This document shows positions 1-8,500 of a DNA stretch of 64,000 bases, piece after piece. Source of the DNA: Wolbachia endosymbiont (group A) of Longitarsus flavicornis (GTDB lineage Bacteria; Pseudomonadota; Alphaproteobacteria; Rickettsiales; Anaplasmataceae); the NCBI RefSeq assembly GCF_963931955.1, contig NZ_OZ008337.1, positions 806,001 through 870,000 on the forward strand. Reading direction: 5' to 3'. Position 1 is the stretch's first letter. Every line of letters begins with the position of its first letter. The position numbers were made by a program, and so were the translations under genes. Under the pieces are notes generated by a model. It had not been told where the DNA came from. It was given only the letters and a program-made list of their open reading frames with translations, and ran no database searches.

Positions 1-195
1 ACAATTGCGCCATTTTGGAAACTCTTTTGGTAGCATTCTCCACTGACAAACGCTTTTCAGAACGTATAACACTCCACAAAATACATCATACAAATCAAGT
101 TTTCTTGGTTTTGTTTTTTTTCTACAGGACTCTAGATCTGGTAATATAATCTCAAATCTTTCCCGACTTATATTACTTGGGTATAAACTCCTCAT
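1..195 (-). CDS. IS5-family transposase OrfA, N-terminal part (runs off window edge)
   Basis: Reading the minus strand from an ATG at 193-195 gives 65 open codons up to base 1. The peptide starts MRSLYPSNISRERFE and ends with WRMLPKEFPKWRNC. The W-R-M-L-P-x-x-F-P-x-W pattern is typical of the first reading frame of IS5-family (IS1031/IS427-like, DUF4096) transposases. This element is different from the ISWpi1 copies in the window. It adjoins the 3' end of an IS110 fragment, so this corner is nested IS debris. The rest of the element lies outside the window, so I cannot say whether it is intact. Confidence 0.7.
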   Translation of the reverse strand, partial: MRSLYPSNISRERFEIILPDLESCRKKTKPRKLDLYDVFCGVLYVLKSVCQWRMLPKEFPKWRNC

Positions 196-256
196 ATATC
201 CTAACTTATATACATTATCTCTTAGTTTATTCCTTTCTTGAGATCATGTACAGGTT

Positions 257-1136
257 CTAAGAAACTTCCTTCATAATCAGATCTTTCTCCATCATAACAT
301 AACCAAATTCCTTTGCTTTTTTGATCAAATTTTTTATAATTTTCTCTTTATAGCGTTTTTCATAATATTCTATACCTCTTTCCACATACTCTTTCCCAAA
401 CTTTAGCATATTGTAAAAAGTGCATGCTATTTTTCTTGCTGTAGCGGTAATAGCTTTAGGAGTGCCCAATCGTTTTTTTAATCCCCTGCCGTATGCACCA
501 AGTGCACTTTTACTGTTTAATGCAGAATTAGCTGCCATTCTAAACGCATCTGCAGCGCGATTAATTACTCTACGAGTTCTTGTTCCTATTACTTTCTCAC
601 CTGTTATTCTATTAGCAGGACTCAACCCTAACCATGAAGAAAAATGTTTTTCTGTTGGCCATTTATTAGGATTCATACCAACTTCTGAAATAATAGTTTG
701 TATAGTTAATACATCAAGTCCAGGAATTCCCGTAAAATCAACACCTATCACTCGATACAATTCCCCATGTAATGCAAAGTTCGGCTTGTTTTTTGTAGAT
801 TTATTTTTTGCTTTACTACACTGTTTGTTTTCGTCAGGTTTTGTTTCAAATTTTTTATAATAGCATTCAATAGCTTTATCACATTCTGCTATTTCTTCTT
901 GATATACATTATATAACTTAAATTCTTGCTTTAGTGTAAATAAGTGCTCCTCCCTATAGTCACCTGTTAATGCTTTTGCAATAGTAGACTTATTACTTTT
1001 TATCCTATAGTCTTTCAACTCAGCCAATTTATCAGGGTTACTCTCTCCTTCAATTATGGCCTTGATAATTCGCATACCAGTTGTACCAGTAATATCACTT
1101 ATTACCTTATGTAATTGAAGGTTCATTTGAGACACT
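257..1136 (-). pseudogene. IS110-family transposase, 5'-truncated by ISWpi1
   Basis: About 290 residues of the C-terminal part of an IS110/IS116/IS902-type transposase. It holds the second conserved domain: GIPGLDVLTIQTIISEVG, then FSSWLGLSPANRITGEK and the Arg-rich GTRTRRVINRAADAFR stretch. The N-terminal DEDD (RuvC-like) catalytic domain is absent. The apparent first residues MNFERSL are read from the inverted repeat of ISWpi1 copy 1, which ends the gene at 1136/1137. No continuation of the transposase is recognisable on the other side of that IS (2031-2136), so the 5' half was lost and not merely displaced. It cannot encode an active transposase. Confidence 0.8.
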
Positions 1137-1137
1137 A

Positions 1138-2029
1138 GACTTCTTTCAAAATTCATGTATGGAGCTCAAAATTGTGAATTGCAGCAATCAAATTAAACCT
1201 TAAACCAAAACGTTTTCGTCGGTTTCTATACCTGTCCGAGATGATTTTAAACCTTTTCAATAAGCCAATTACGTTTTCAACAATTGCCCTTTGGCTCATA
1301 AGTGCCCTGTTCTCTTTTTTTTGTTCTTTGCTTAACGGATTCTTTTTCATTTTCCTGTGCGGTAATACAACATTTTTGTGTATCTTCTGCATTCCCCTGT
1401 AGCCGGCATCAGCTAAGATTTTGGTGTCCGGTAATATTGCTACCTTTGATTCTCTAAACATCCGAAAATCGTGTTTTCTACCATTCGAGAAAGATGTGCA
1501 TATGACTTTTTTACTCTTCTTCTCTGTTACTATTTGTGTTTTTATAGTATGCCTTTTTTTCTTTCCAGAGTAGAAGGGCTTTTGCTTTTTTTTGGTCTCT
1601 CTACTGGCGTTTCAGTTCCGTCTATTACTAAAACTTCATATTCTACATCACTCTTTAATAGCTCTTTTTTTCCTGGTAATGCAAAATCTGGATGTTTTAT
1701 TAATATGTCTTCTACCTATCTTATTATTTTAAAACTGTTACTTTCACTCATGCCATAGCTTTGCCCAATATGAAAATATGTACGATATTCTCTTATATAT
1801 TCCAGTGCCATAAGTAGCCTGTCTTCTATGCAAAGTTTACTTTTTCTTCCACTTCTAGCTTTTTTTCTTTTATCCTCCACTTCTAGAATTTCTACCATTC
1901 GCTCAAATGTTGCTTTTTTTACCCCTGTTAAACGTCGAAACTTTTCTCCTTCTAACTTTTCTATTTCCTTATATTTCATGCTTTCAAATACTTCATCTTA
2001 CACTCCCTCTAACAATTTTGAAAGAAGTC
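1138..2029 (-). mobile_element. ISWpi1-like element (IS5 family), copy 1
   Basis: An 892-bp element bounded by inverted repeats GACTTCTTTCAAAATT and AATTTTGAAAGAAGTC and flanked by TA on each side (1136-1137 and 2030-2031), as expected for a TA target duplication. Four other copies of the same length are at 15438, 24914, 52601 and 62364. The two overlapping frames joined by a frameshift and the TA target fit ISWpi1, the widespread Wolbachia IS5-family element; the name is from memory of that family. The left flank is IS110 sequence and the right flank is unrelated. Confidence 0.9.
1153..1979 (-). pseudogene. ISWpi1 transposase, two-frame, nonsense-inactivated
   Basis: OrfA starts at the ATG at 1977-1979 (MKYKEIEKLEGEKF) and is cut after 87 codons by TAG at 1716-1718, where copy 4 has TGG (Trp). 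Past the stop the frame continues through the first catalytic Asp (VIDGTETPVERPK) to a run of seven A. There a -1 shift joins OrfB, which carries the second Asp (ILADAGYRG) and the Glu (AIVENVIGLLKRF). The intact product would be about 275 residues. The same TAG is present in copies 2, 3 and 5. Confidence 0.85.
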
Positions 2030-2070
2030 TATTGGCTGTACACCTGAGTGGATACACAACTGAACGTAAC

Positions 2071-2100
2071 CATTTCAAGTAGCTGACACTGGGTTTCACC
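2071..2100. repeat. Remnant of palindromic repeat (family A half-site)
   Basis: The stretch between ISWpi1 copy 1 and the tRNA contains CAAGTAGCTGACACTGGG, one arm of the palindromic repeat found intact at 3536-3558 and elsewhere. The rest of 2031-2136 shows no gene. Confidence 0.5.
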
Positions 2101-2136
2101 AATAGCACTATCTTGCTAAACATAGTTTAGTTCGAG

Positions 2137-2209
2137 TGGCTGAGGAGGGACTTGAACCCCCGACCAAGAGATTATGATCCTCCTGCTCTACCAACTGAGC
2201 TACTCAGCC
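2137..2209 (-). tRNA. tRNA with CAT anticodon (Met, or Ile2 decoding AUA)
   Basis: A 73-nt cloverleaf on the minus strand: acceptor GGCTGAG/CTCAGCC with discriminator A, D-arm GCTC-AGTTGGTA-GAGC, anticodon loop ATCATAA (anticodon CAT) and a T-arm with GTTCAAGTC. No CCA is encoded. CAT is shared by initiator Met, elongator Met and lysidine-modified Ile2. The variable/T region (CTTGGTC then GTTCAAGTCC) resembles bacterial tRNA-Ile2 more than elongator Met as I remember them, so I favour Ile2 but cannot settle it. The first base, G at 2209, is also the last base of the purB stop codon. Confidence 0.9.
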
Positions 2210-3501
2210 TAATTGAAAACCTTGCTATACATGTGACCTACATGTTTTGTATAATATTTCAAATCAAACAAAGATTCAAGTTTTTCCGAGTTAATAACCT
2301 TAAGTAAGAGTTTATCTTGTTTCAATTCGGCCAGAAAATCACTGTTGTTTTGTTTCACTTTCATTGCATTGCTCTGAACAATTTTATACGCCTTTTCCCT
2401 CGCCAAACCACTATTTACTAACTCAAGCAATACACGCTGTGAGAAAACTAAACCTTTTGAAGAATTTAAGTTCTTTTTAATGTTTTCCTTATTGATCACC
2501 AATTTATCTATCAAATCTGTTAATCGCACTAAAGCAAAATCCATTGTTATACAAGCATCAGGAGCAATGCATCTTTCCACAGACGAGTGTGATATATCAC
2601 GTTCGTGCCACAATGCAACATTTTCTAACGCAGGAAAAACATAACTGCGTATTAAACGTGAGAGTCCAGTCAGATTTTCACTTAAAATAGGATTACATTT
2701 GTGTGGCATAGCAGAGCTTCCCTTCTGCCCAGTGGAAAAATGCTCAGAAATTTCGCCGATTTCAGTTCTTTGCAAATGACGAATTTCAATTGCAATATTT
2801 TCTATTGAGCTTGCAATCACTCCCAAAACCGAAAAGAACATGGCATGTCTATCACGAGGAATGACTTGAGATGATATGGTTTCAGGTATGAGTCCCATTT
2901 CTTTCGCTACATACTCTTCAACAAACGGATCAACATTTGCAAAATTACCTACTGCACCTGATATTTTACAAATTGAGATCTCTTTTTGCGCGCTAATTAA
3001 TCTCTGATAATTGCGTTTAAATTCAGCATAAAATCTAGCAAATTTTAATCCAAGAGTTGTTGGTTCTGCATGCATTCCATGACTGCGCCCAACACAAACA
3101 ATATCTTTATAGTCCTCAGCTTTTTTTTTCAATGCTGCAAGTAAATTTTTTAGATTCTCGAGTAAAATATCACATGACTCTTTCAACTGCACCGCAAGGC
3201 ATGTATCCAAAACGTCAGAACTTGTCATTCCATAGTGTAGATGCCGAACATCAACTCCCGCTTTTTCAGCAACATATGTCAGAAAAGCTATAACATCATG
3301 TTTTACAATGGATTCAATTTCGTTGATACATTCAACATCAAATTCAATAGCACCAGAGAGGTTCTCAGCAACATTATTCGGAATCACTCCTAACTCTGCT
3401 TGAGCTTCACACACTAATTTTTCTATTTTAAGCCATATATTAAACTTGTTGCTCTCTTCCCAAATCTCAGACATCTCTTTTCGGCTATAACGAGGAATCA
3501 T
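2209..3501 (-). CDS. purB: Adenylosuccinate lyase
   Basis: PurB cleaves SAICAR and adenylosuccinate, releasing fumarate, in de novo purine synthesis (cytosol, homotetramer). The 430-residue length is normal. The fumarase/aspartase-superfamily signature GSSAMPHKCNP is at residues 261-271, HYGMTSSDVLDT is near 89-100 and the His-bearing GRSHGMHAEPTT is near 138-149. The start is ATG (MIPRYSRKEMS). The stop codon shares its last base with the 5' end of the downstream tRNA, so mRNA and tRNA are packed without spacing. Two degenerate copies of the purB start region lie upstream at about 3583-3611 and 3805-3841. purF, another purine gene, is at 27.5 kb and unlinked. Confidence 0.96.
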   Translation of the reverse strand: MIPRYSRKEMSEIWEESNKFNIWLKIEKLVCEAQAELGVIPNNVAENLSGAIEFDVECINEIESIVKHDVIAFLTYVAEKAGVDVRHLHYGMTSSDVLDTCLAVQLKESCDILLENLKNLLAALKKKAEDYKDIVCVGRSHGMHAEPTTLGLKFARFYAEFKRNYQRLISAQKEISICKISGAVGNFANVDPFVEEYVAKEMGLIPETISSQVIPRDRHAMFFSVLGVIASSIENIAIEIRHLQRTEIGEISEHFSTGQKGSSAMPHKCNPILSENLTGLSRLIRSYVFPALENVALWHERDISHSSVERCIAPDACITMDFALVRLTDLIDKLVINKENIKKNLNSSKGLVFSQRVLLELVNSGLAREKAYKIVQSNAMKVKQNNSDFLAELKQDKLLLKVINSEKLESLFDLKYYTKHVGHMYSKVFN

Positions 3502-3847
3502 TAGATGACCCCCGTCTTATCTTCGAACATGCTAGATCCCAGTGTCACGCACTGGGATGACACCAGCTTAGCCATGGCAGAAATTTCTTTACAGCTATAG
3601 CGGGGAATCATTTTTGATTTATTCTAATAATGGTGTCATTCCAGTACGTGACACTGGAATCCAGATATAAAAGTATTTGCAAATTATTCAATGGACAACG
3701 GATTCTAGAAGCATAAAATAATGTCCATGATGAAATAAACTGGATCCCAGTGTCACGCACTGGGATGACATGAGAGGAGCACTGGGATGACACCAGCTTA
3801 GCCATGGCAGACATTTCTTTTCGGCTATAACAAGGGATCATCTTTGA
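3502..3847. repeat. Intergenic repeat cluster with two duplicated purB 5' ends
   Basis: This 346-bp gap has no credible gene. It holds three family A palindromes (about 3536-3558, 3638-3660, 3744-3766), each about 23 bp with the pattern ATCCCAGTGTCACGCACTGGGAT or the ATTCC variant. Between the second and third lies a core of about 80 bp that recurs in inverted orientation at 18917-19006. Two minus-strand segments (3583-3611 and 3805-3841) recreate the purB start (MIPRYSCKEIS and MIPCYSRKEMS against MIPRYSRKEMS), each followed by AMAKLV and then palindrome sequence. The 77-codon frame that starts at 3841 is a by-product of this duplication. Confidence 0.8.
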
Positions 3848-4402
3848 TCAGCTATCATCACCATCAGTAGCTTCTTTATTCGCATCTTGCTCTGCCTCTT
3901 GTTGCTCAGACTTCTGATTTTGCAATTTTACTTGCCTTAGCTCATTTGCATCTGTTTCGGATTTCACGACGTATATAGTAATTGGTACTACTACTTCACT
4001 ATGTAATTCTACGTTTACTTGGTATTCACCCAAGTTTTTGATGCTTATTCCACCAAAAGATAAACTACGGTGATCTATCACATGTCCTTCTTGTAGTAAA
4101 ATTTTCGCAATTTCACGTGTTGTTACAGAACCAAAAATTTTACCATCCTCTGAAGCTTGCTTTATTAATACCACAAACTTATCATGTAGTGACGATGCAA
4201 GCTCTTTTGCTACATTTAATCTTTTTATATTCTCTTCTTCCAGTAATAAACGTTGCTCCTCTAGCTTTGTTAAATTTTCCTTGGTAGCTTTCACCGCTTT
4301 TCTTTGTGGAAAAAGAAAATTACGTGCATAACCTGGTTTAACTTTGACAACTTCACCAAGCTTACCTAAAGTCCTTATATTTTCCTTTAAAATTATCAAC
4401 AT
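3848..4402 (-). CDS. rplI: 50S ribosomal protein L9
   Basis: L9 binds 23S rRNA near the L1 stalk base. The N-terminal domain is clear: LKENIRTLGKLGEVVKVK then GYARNFLFP (residues about 4-32). A long Lys/Glu-rich connecting helix follows, then the C-terminal domain (KIFGSVTTREIAKIL to about residue 148). At 184 residues it exceeds the usual 148-150: the extra 35 or so residues form an acidic Gln/Glu/Asp-rich tail ending DGDDS, likely disordered. It is the last gene of the rpsF-rpsR-rplI operon, 7 bp after rpsR. Confidence 0.96.
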   Translation of the reverse strand: MLIILKENIRTLGKLGEVVKVKPGYARNFLFPQRKAVKATKENLTKLEEQRLLLEEENIKRLNVAKELASSLHDKFVVLIKQASEDGKIFGSVTTREIAKILLQEGHVIDHRSLSFGGISIKNLGEYQVNVELHSEVVVPITIYVVKSETDANELRQVKLQNQKSEQQEAEQDANKEATDGDDS

Positions 4403-4409
4403 AAATTAC

Positions 4410-4685
4410 CTAAACTTTTTTAGTACAGTAAGGAATAAGAGCTAAAAAACGTGCCCTTATGATCGCTAAGCGTAACTTCCTTTGTTTTTTTGCACATACG
4501 CCTGTTAATCTTCTAGGTAATATCCTACCATAGTCAGAGGTAAACTTGGATAATAAATCTATATTCTTATAATCTATGTCTTCATCTTTAGACGCAGCAA
4601 GAGGGCAAACTTTAGAACGCCTAAAGCCAGTCCTATTATTTACAGATACGTAAGAATTATTAAAACTATTTCGTCTTTTCATCAT
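4410..4685 (-). CDS. rpsR: 30S ribosomal protein S18
   Basis: S18 pairs with S6 on the platform of the small subunit. The 91-residue protein has the family core: FRRSKVCPLAASKDEDIDYKN, trimmed here to its recognisable parts CPLA and IDYKNIDLLSKF, then GRILPRRLTGVCAKKQRKL and IIRARFLALIPY at the C-terminus. The ATG overlaps the rpsF stop (TAATG), which implies translational coupling with its binding partner S6. rplI follows 7 bp downstream. Confidence 0.96.
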   Translation of the reverse strand: MMKRRNSFNNSYVSVNNRTGFRRSKVCPLAASKDEDIDYKNIDLLSKFTSDYGRILPRRLTGVCAKKQRKLRLAIIRARFLALIPYCTKKV

Positions 4686-5458
4686 TATGCGCTTTGCTCC
4701 TCAATTTGTTTATTCATCATATAAGATTTACCTTCAAAAATTTTATCAACCTGCACAGGAAAGTGGCGAATAACGTTCTCATTAAGTTTCATTCTACGCA
4801 CAAATTCATCCAGAATGCTTGCAGTAGAACTTATGCACATTATACAATAATGACCGCTCTTCATTTTATTTGTGTGATATGCAAAATCCAAAAGACCCCA
4901 ATGTTCATACTTGATTAATCCTGATGCTTCAATGTTTTTCAAAAGCATTTCCAATGCTTTGCTCGATTGAGTTGGACCGTTTATTCTAAAATCTTTCAAA
5001 ATATCTTGAAAAATCTTTATTAGATGTTCTGAAATATTTCTCTTCAAAGCATTTACTGCGTTATGGATAAACGCACTTTTAGTACTGCCTCCTAGAAATT
5101 TTGTAAAATCTTGCGTTATTCCTAAATCTTTTAGGTCATCTTTCAACTCTTTATCGATTTTTGACTTCACTTCTTTCAAATTTGAAAGATCTTCTTCTAA
5201 TTCAACCCATAAAATTTTTGTAAGATCTTCCAAGAAATCAGAGTAAGCAACTAGACTTTCTTTAATGTTCTCAGCACGCACTTCTAACTCTTGTTTTGTA
5301 AGCTTGTCATTTCCTTTTTTCAGAATATCCCTGATTTGCTGGAACATAACATCTGTTTTAATGTTTTTCAACAAGACAGCTAGCTCTTGGACCATCTCCT
5401 CTACTTCTTGCTGTAATAATCCTTGTTGTGCTATAAAAGTAAATTCATAAAGATTCAC
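4685..5458 (-). CDS. rpsF: 30S ribosomal protein S6 with large internal insertion
   Basis: S6 is a platform protein that binds S18. The S6 fold is split: strand 1 and helix 1 are at residues 1-32 (MNLYEFTFIAQQGLLQQEVE), and the rest of the core resumes near residue 175 (LIKYEHWGLLDFAYHTNKMK, then GHYCIMCISS and NENVIRHFPVQ). Between them lie about 140 predicted mainly helical, charged residues with no counterpart in ordinary S6 (95-135 residues in total). The reading frame is unbroken and the last codon overlaps rpsR, so this is not a sequencing artefact of fused genes. The start is GTG with AAAGGAAG upstream. It is the first gene of the ribosomal operon. Confidence 0.92.
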   Translation of the reverse strand: MNLYEFTFIAQQGLLQQEVEEMVQELAVLLKNIKTDVMFQQIRDILKKGNDKLTKQELEVRAENIKESLVAYSDFLEDLTKILWVELEEDLSNLKEVKSKIDKELKDDLKDLGITQDFTKFLGGSTKSAFIHNAVNALKRNISEHLIKIFQDILKDFRINGPTQSSKALEMLLKNIEASGLIKYEHWGLLDFAYHTNKMKSGHYCIMCISSTASILDEFVRRMKLNENVIRHFPVQVDKIFEGKSYMMNKQIEEQSA

Positions 5459-5490
5459 TATATCTTCCTTTAATACCGATTAAATATTTC

Positions 5491-5518
5491 ATTATATAAA
5501 GCTTTTTTATATAAGCAA
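5491..5518 (-). promoter_or_regulatory. Putative sigma70 promoter of rpsF-rpsR-rplI
   Basis: On the minus strand, TTGCTT (5513-5518) and a perfect TATAAT (5491-5496) are separated by 16 bp, about 33 bp upstream of the rpsF GTG. The -35 box lies near the 3' end of dnaE (stop at 5507-5509). Seen in sequence only, with no start-site evidence. Confidence 0.45.
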
Positions 5519-8500
5519 GTTATTTGTATTAATTTCTACGCCTTTAATCCAGCTTAAGTTAGATATTTCATAAATTACTTGAGGAGCAATTGAGTATGCA
5601 CCTGGTAATAAGATGCTCACTTTATGTTTTTCGAGAAGAAGTTTTAGCATTATTTTGGTTCTGCCTTCATCTTTCAATATTGTGTTTAATTCCATAGCGG
5701 CTTTTTGCGAATCCGTGCACTCAGTGGTGAGAACTAATTCTTTTATTGTAGAAGTGACTCTTTTTGTAAACTCAGATATATCCTTGCCTGCTAATCTTGT
5801 CGTATTTTCCGAAGCTTCAAGATCAATTATCACAAATGTTCCTGGTGAAAATAAATCTCTTTTTTCTTCTATTATTTCATTATTATAGAATGCTATTTCA
5901 GAAACGTTATGGGGATCAGAAAGTGTAAGGATAACAAACCTTCCACGCTCTGAAGTTCTCATACGTGCATTTAATATTACCCCAGCAGTTTTTACTGTTC
6001 TATTTTCTCCGATAAACCCAATATTTAACTTTTCCAGAAGAGTTCTAAATTTTTCAAGTGGATGATTAGTTAAATAAAATCCTAGTGAAAATAACTCATG
6101 TTCTAATTTTTCCTCCTCATCAAAATCTTCCACATTCTCAAGTTTCGGTTTGAGGACATCAAGACTACCAAACAAAGCAGCTTGACTTGATTCTCTATCC
6201 TGTTTGTTTTTATTTGCAAAGTAAATCAGCATGTCCATTGACTCATATAGCTGCTTTCTGTTCTTATGCACGCTATCGAATGCTCCGGATTTAATCAGGC
6301 TTTCTAGCGCTCTCTTATTTATTATATGACCTGAATTTTGAATGAATTCCCATATGTCCTTACAAGCGCTTGAACGTACGTTCACTATTCCTTCCGCTAT
6401 AGAAAAACCAACATTCCTCAAGGCAGCAATACCATAACGTATGCGTTCGTTCTCTATTGAGAATTCAGCTTGAGACTTGTTTATATCAGGTGAAAGAACG
6501 GTAACGCCACTAAACTTTGCTGCATGATAAAATAAATTCAGTTTATCTCTATCATCAATATTCAGATTCATTAGTGCTGTAAAAAATTCTAATGGATAAT
6601 TAGCTTTAAGGTAAGCCGTTTGATAAGATATAACCGCATATGCTGCAGCATGAGATTTATTGAACCCATAACCAGCAAATTTTGCAACAAGGTCAAAGAT
6701 ATAACTTGCCCTGTCATAATCAACGCCATTCTTCGTTGCTCCTTGGATGAAAAGTTCACGTTGTTTATCCATCTCTTCCTTAATTTTCTTACCCATGGCA
6801 CGTCTCAGCAGATCTGCTTCCGCTAAGCTATACCCGGAAAGAATACGGGCTATTTCCATCACCTGTTCTTGGTAGATTATTACCCCAAACGTTTCTTTTA
6901 ACACTCCCTCAAGTAACGGATGAATATAATCTGGCTTTTCAAGTCCATGTTTTCTTGCAACATAAGTTGGAATGTTATCCATAGGTCCTGGACGATAAAG
7001 GGAAATTAAAGCGATAATATCTTCAATGCAATCTGGCTTTAATTTGATTAAAGCTTCTCTCATTCCCGAACTTTCAAGCTGGAACACTCCAATTGAATCA
7101 CCGCTTGAGAGCATCTCATAGGTTTTTTGGTCATCTAAAGGAACTGAAGAAATATCGATCTTTTGTCTATCACGATTAATTAAACGACACACATGATCTA
7201 TTAGCGTTAGCGTACCAAGTCCAAGAAAATCAAATTTTATTAGCCCAGCTTTCTCCACATATTTCATGCTGTATTGAGTGATTGGCAGAGCCGAATTTGG
7301 ATCATAATACACAGGAACAAAATTTTCCAACTTTTGATCACATATTACAACTCCAGCAGCATGAGTTGAAACGTGACGATATATCCCTTCAAGCTTAAGA
7401 GATATACCAAGAAGCTTTGCAATTACCTCATCACTATCCCGTTCTTTCTGCAGATTTTGATCAAACTCTATCGCTTGCGATAAAGTTACAGGATTTACTG
7501 GATTAAATGGAACCATTTTAGATATTTTATCCACTTGAGAGTAAGGCATTTGTAATACCCTCCCAACATCACGCAATACTGCCCTTGCCTGCAATTTTCC
7601 AAAAGTGATTATTTGAGCAACATAACCGTACTTTTTCTGAACATAATCAATAACCAGGTCTCTTTTCTCTTGGCAGAAATCGATATCAAAGTCAGGCATC
7701 GATATACGATCAGGATTCAAAAATCTTTCAAATATTAGGCCAAACTTTATTGGATCAAGGTCTGTAATCTGTAAGCCCCAAGCAACAATTGAGCCTGCAC
7801 CAGAGCCTCTTCCTGGACCCACTGGAATGCCATTTGCTTTGCTCCAGCGGATAAAGTCAGAAACTATTAGAAAATACCCGGAATAATTCATTGAAGTTAT
7901 TACGCTTAGTTCGTAATTTAGCCGATCGTAGTATTGTTTAAGGTCTATGTCTGTCTCATTCGCAATGCGGAATTCTAATCCTGCAACTGCCTGCTCCCTC
8001 AGTTCTTCATTCTCAGTTTTATTTTCTCGACAAGGAAATTTAGGCAGAATAGGCTGCCTGCTTCTTGGCATGTAAGAGCACCGCTTAGCTATCACTAAAG
8101 TGTTATGAATTGCTTCAGGAATATCACTGAACAGCTCCTCCATTTCTGCCACAGATTTGAAATAATGCTCAGTGGTTAGCTTTTTCCTGTTATTTTCGAG
8201 AGCATAACTACCCTCTGATATACACGTTAATATATCATAAGCTTCATAGTCAGATCTATTTGTAAAGAATACATCATTTGTTGCAACCAGTGGTATATTG
8301 CGCTGATAAGCAAAATCTATTAAAGTTTCTTCAAGCTCTAGCTCCTTGCTCAGCCCATGACGCTGCAATTCAACATATAAATGACCATTAAATGCTGAAA
8401 GCAGTTTTTCAACCGTTTCTTTATCTTGCCCCAACAATAGTTGAGCCAAACATCCACCGGTTAAAGCGATCAGACCCGTACTTAAATTCAATAGCTCATC

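Noticed and set aside
420..860. 146-codon plus-strand frame
   Set aside because: Shadow of the IS110 transposase; no family match and no ribosome binding site.
1471..1758. 95-codon frame repeated in all ISWpi1 copies on the opposite strand
   Set aside because: It is antisense to the transposase and repeats only because the IS repeats.
3608..3841. 77-codon minus-strand frame starting MIPCYSRKEMSAMAKLV
   Set aside because: It is a copy of the purB start followed by translated palindromic repeat. I report it as a duplication, not a gene.
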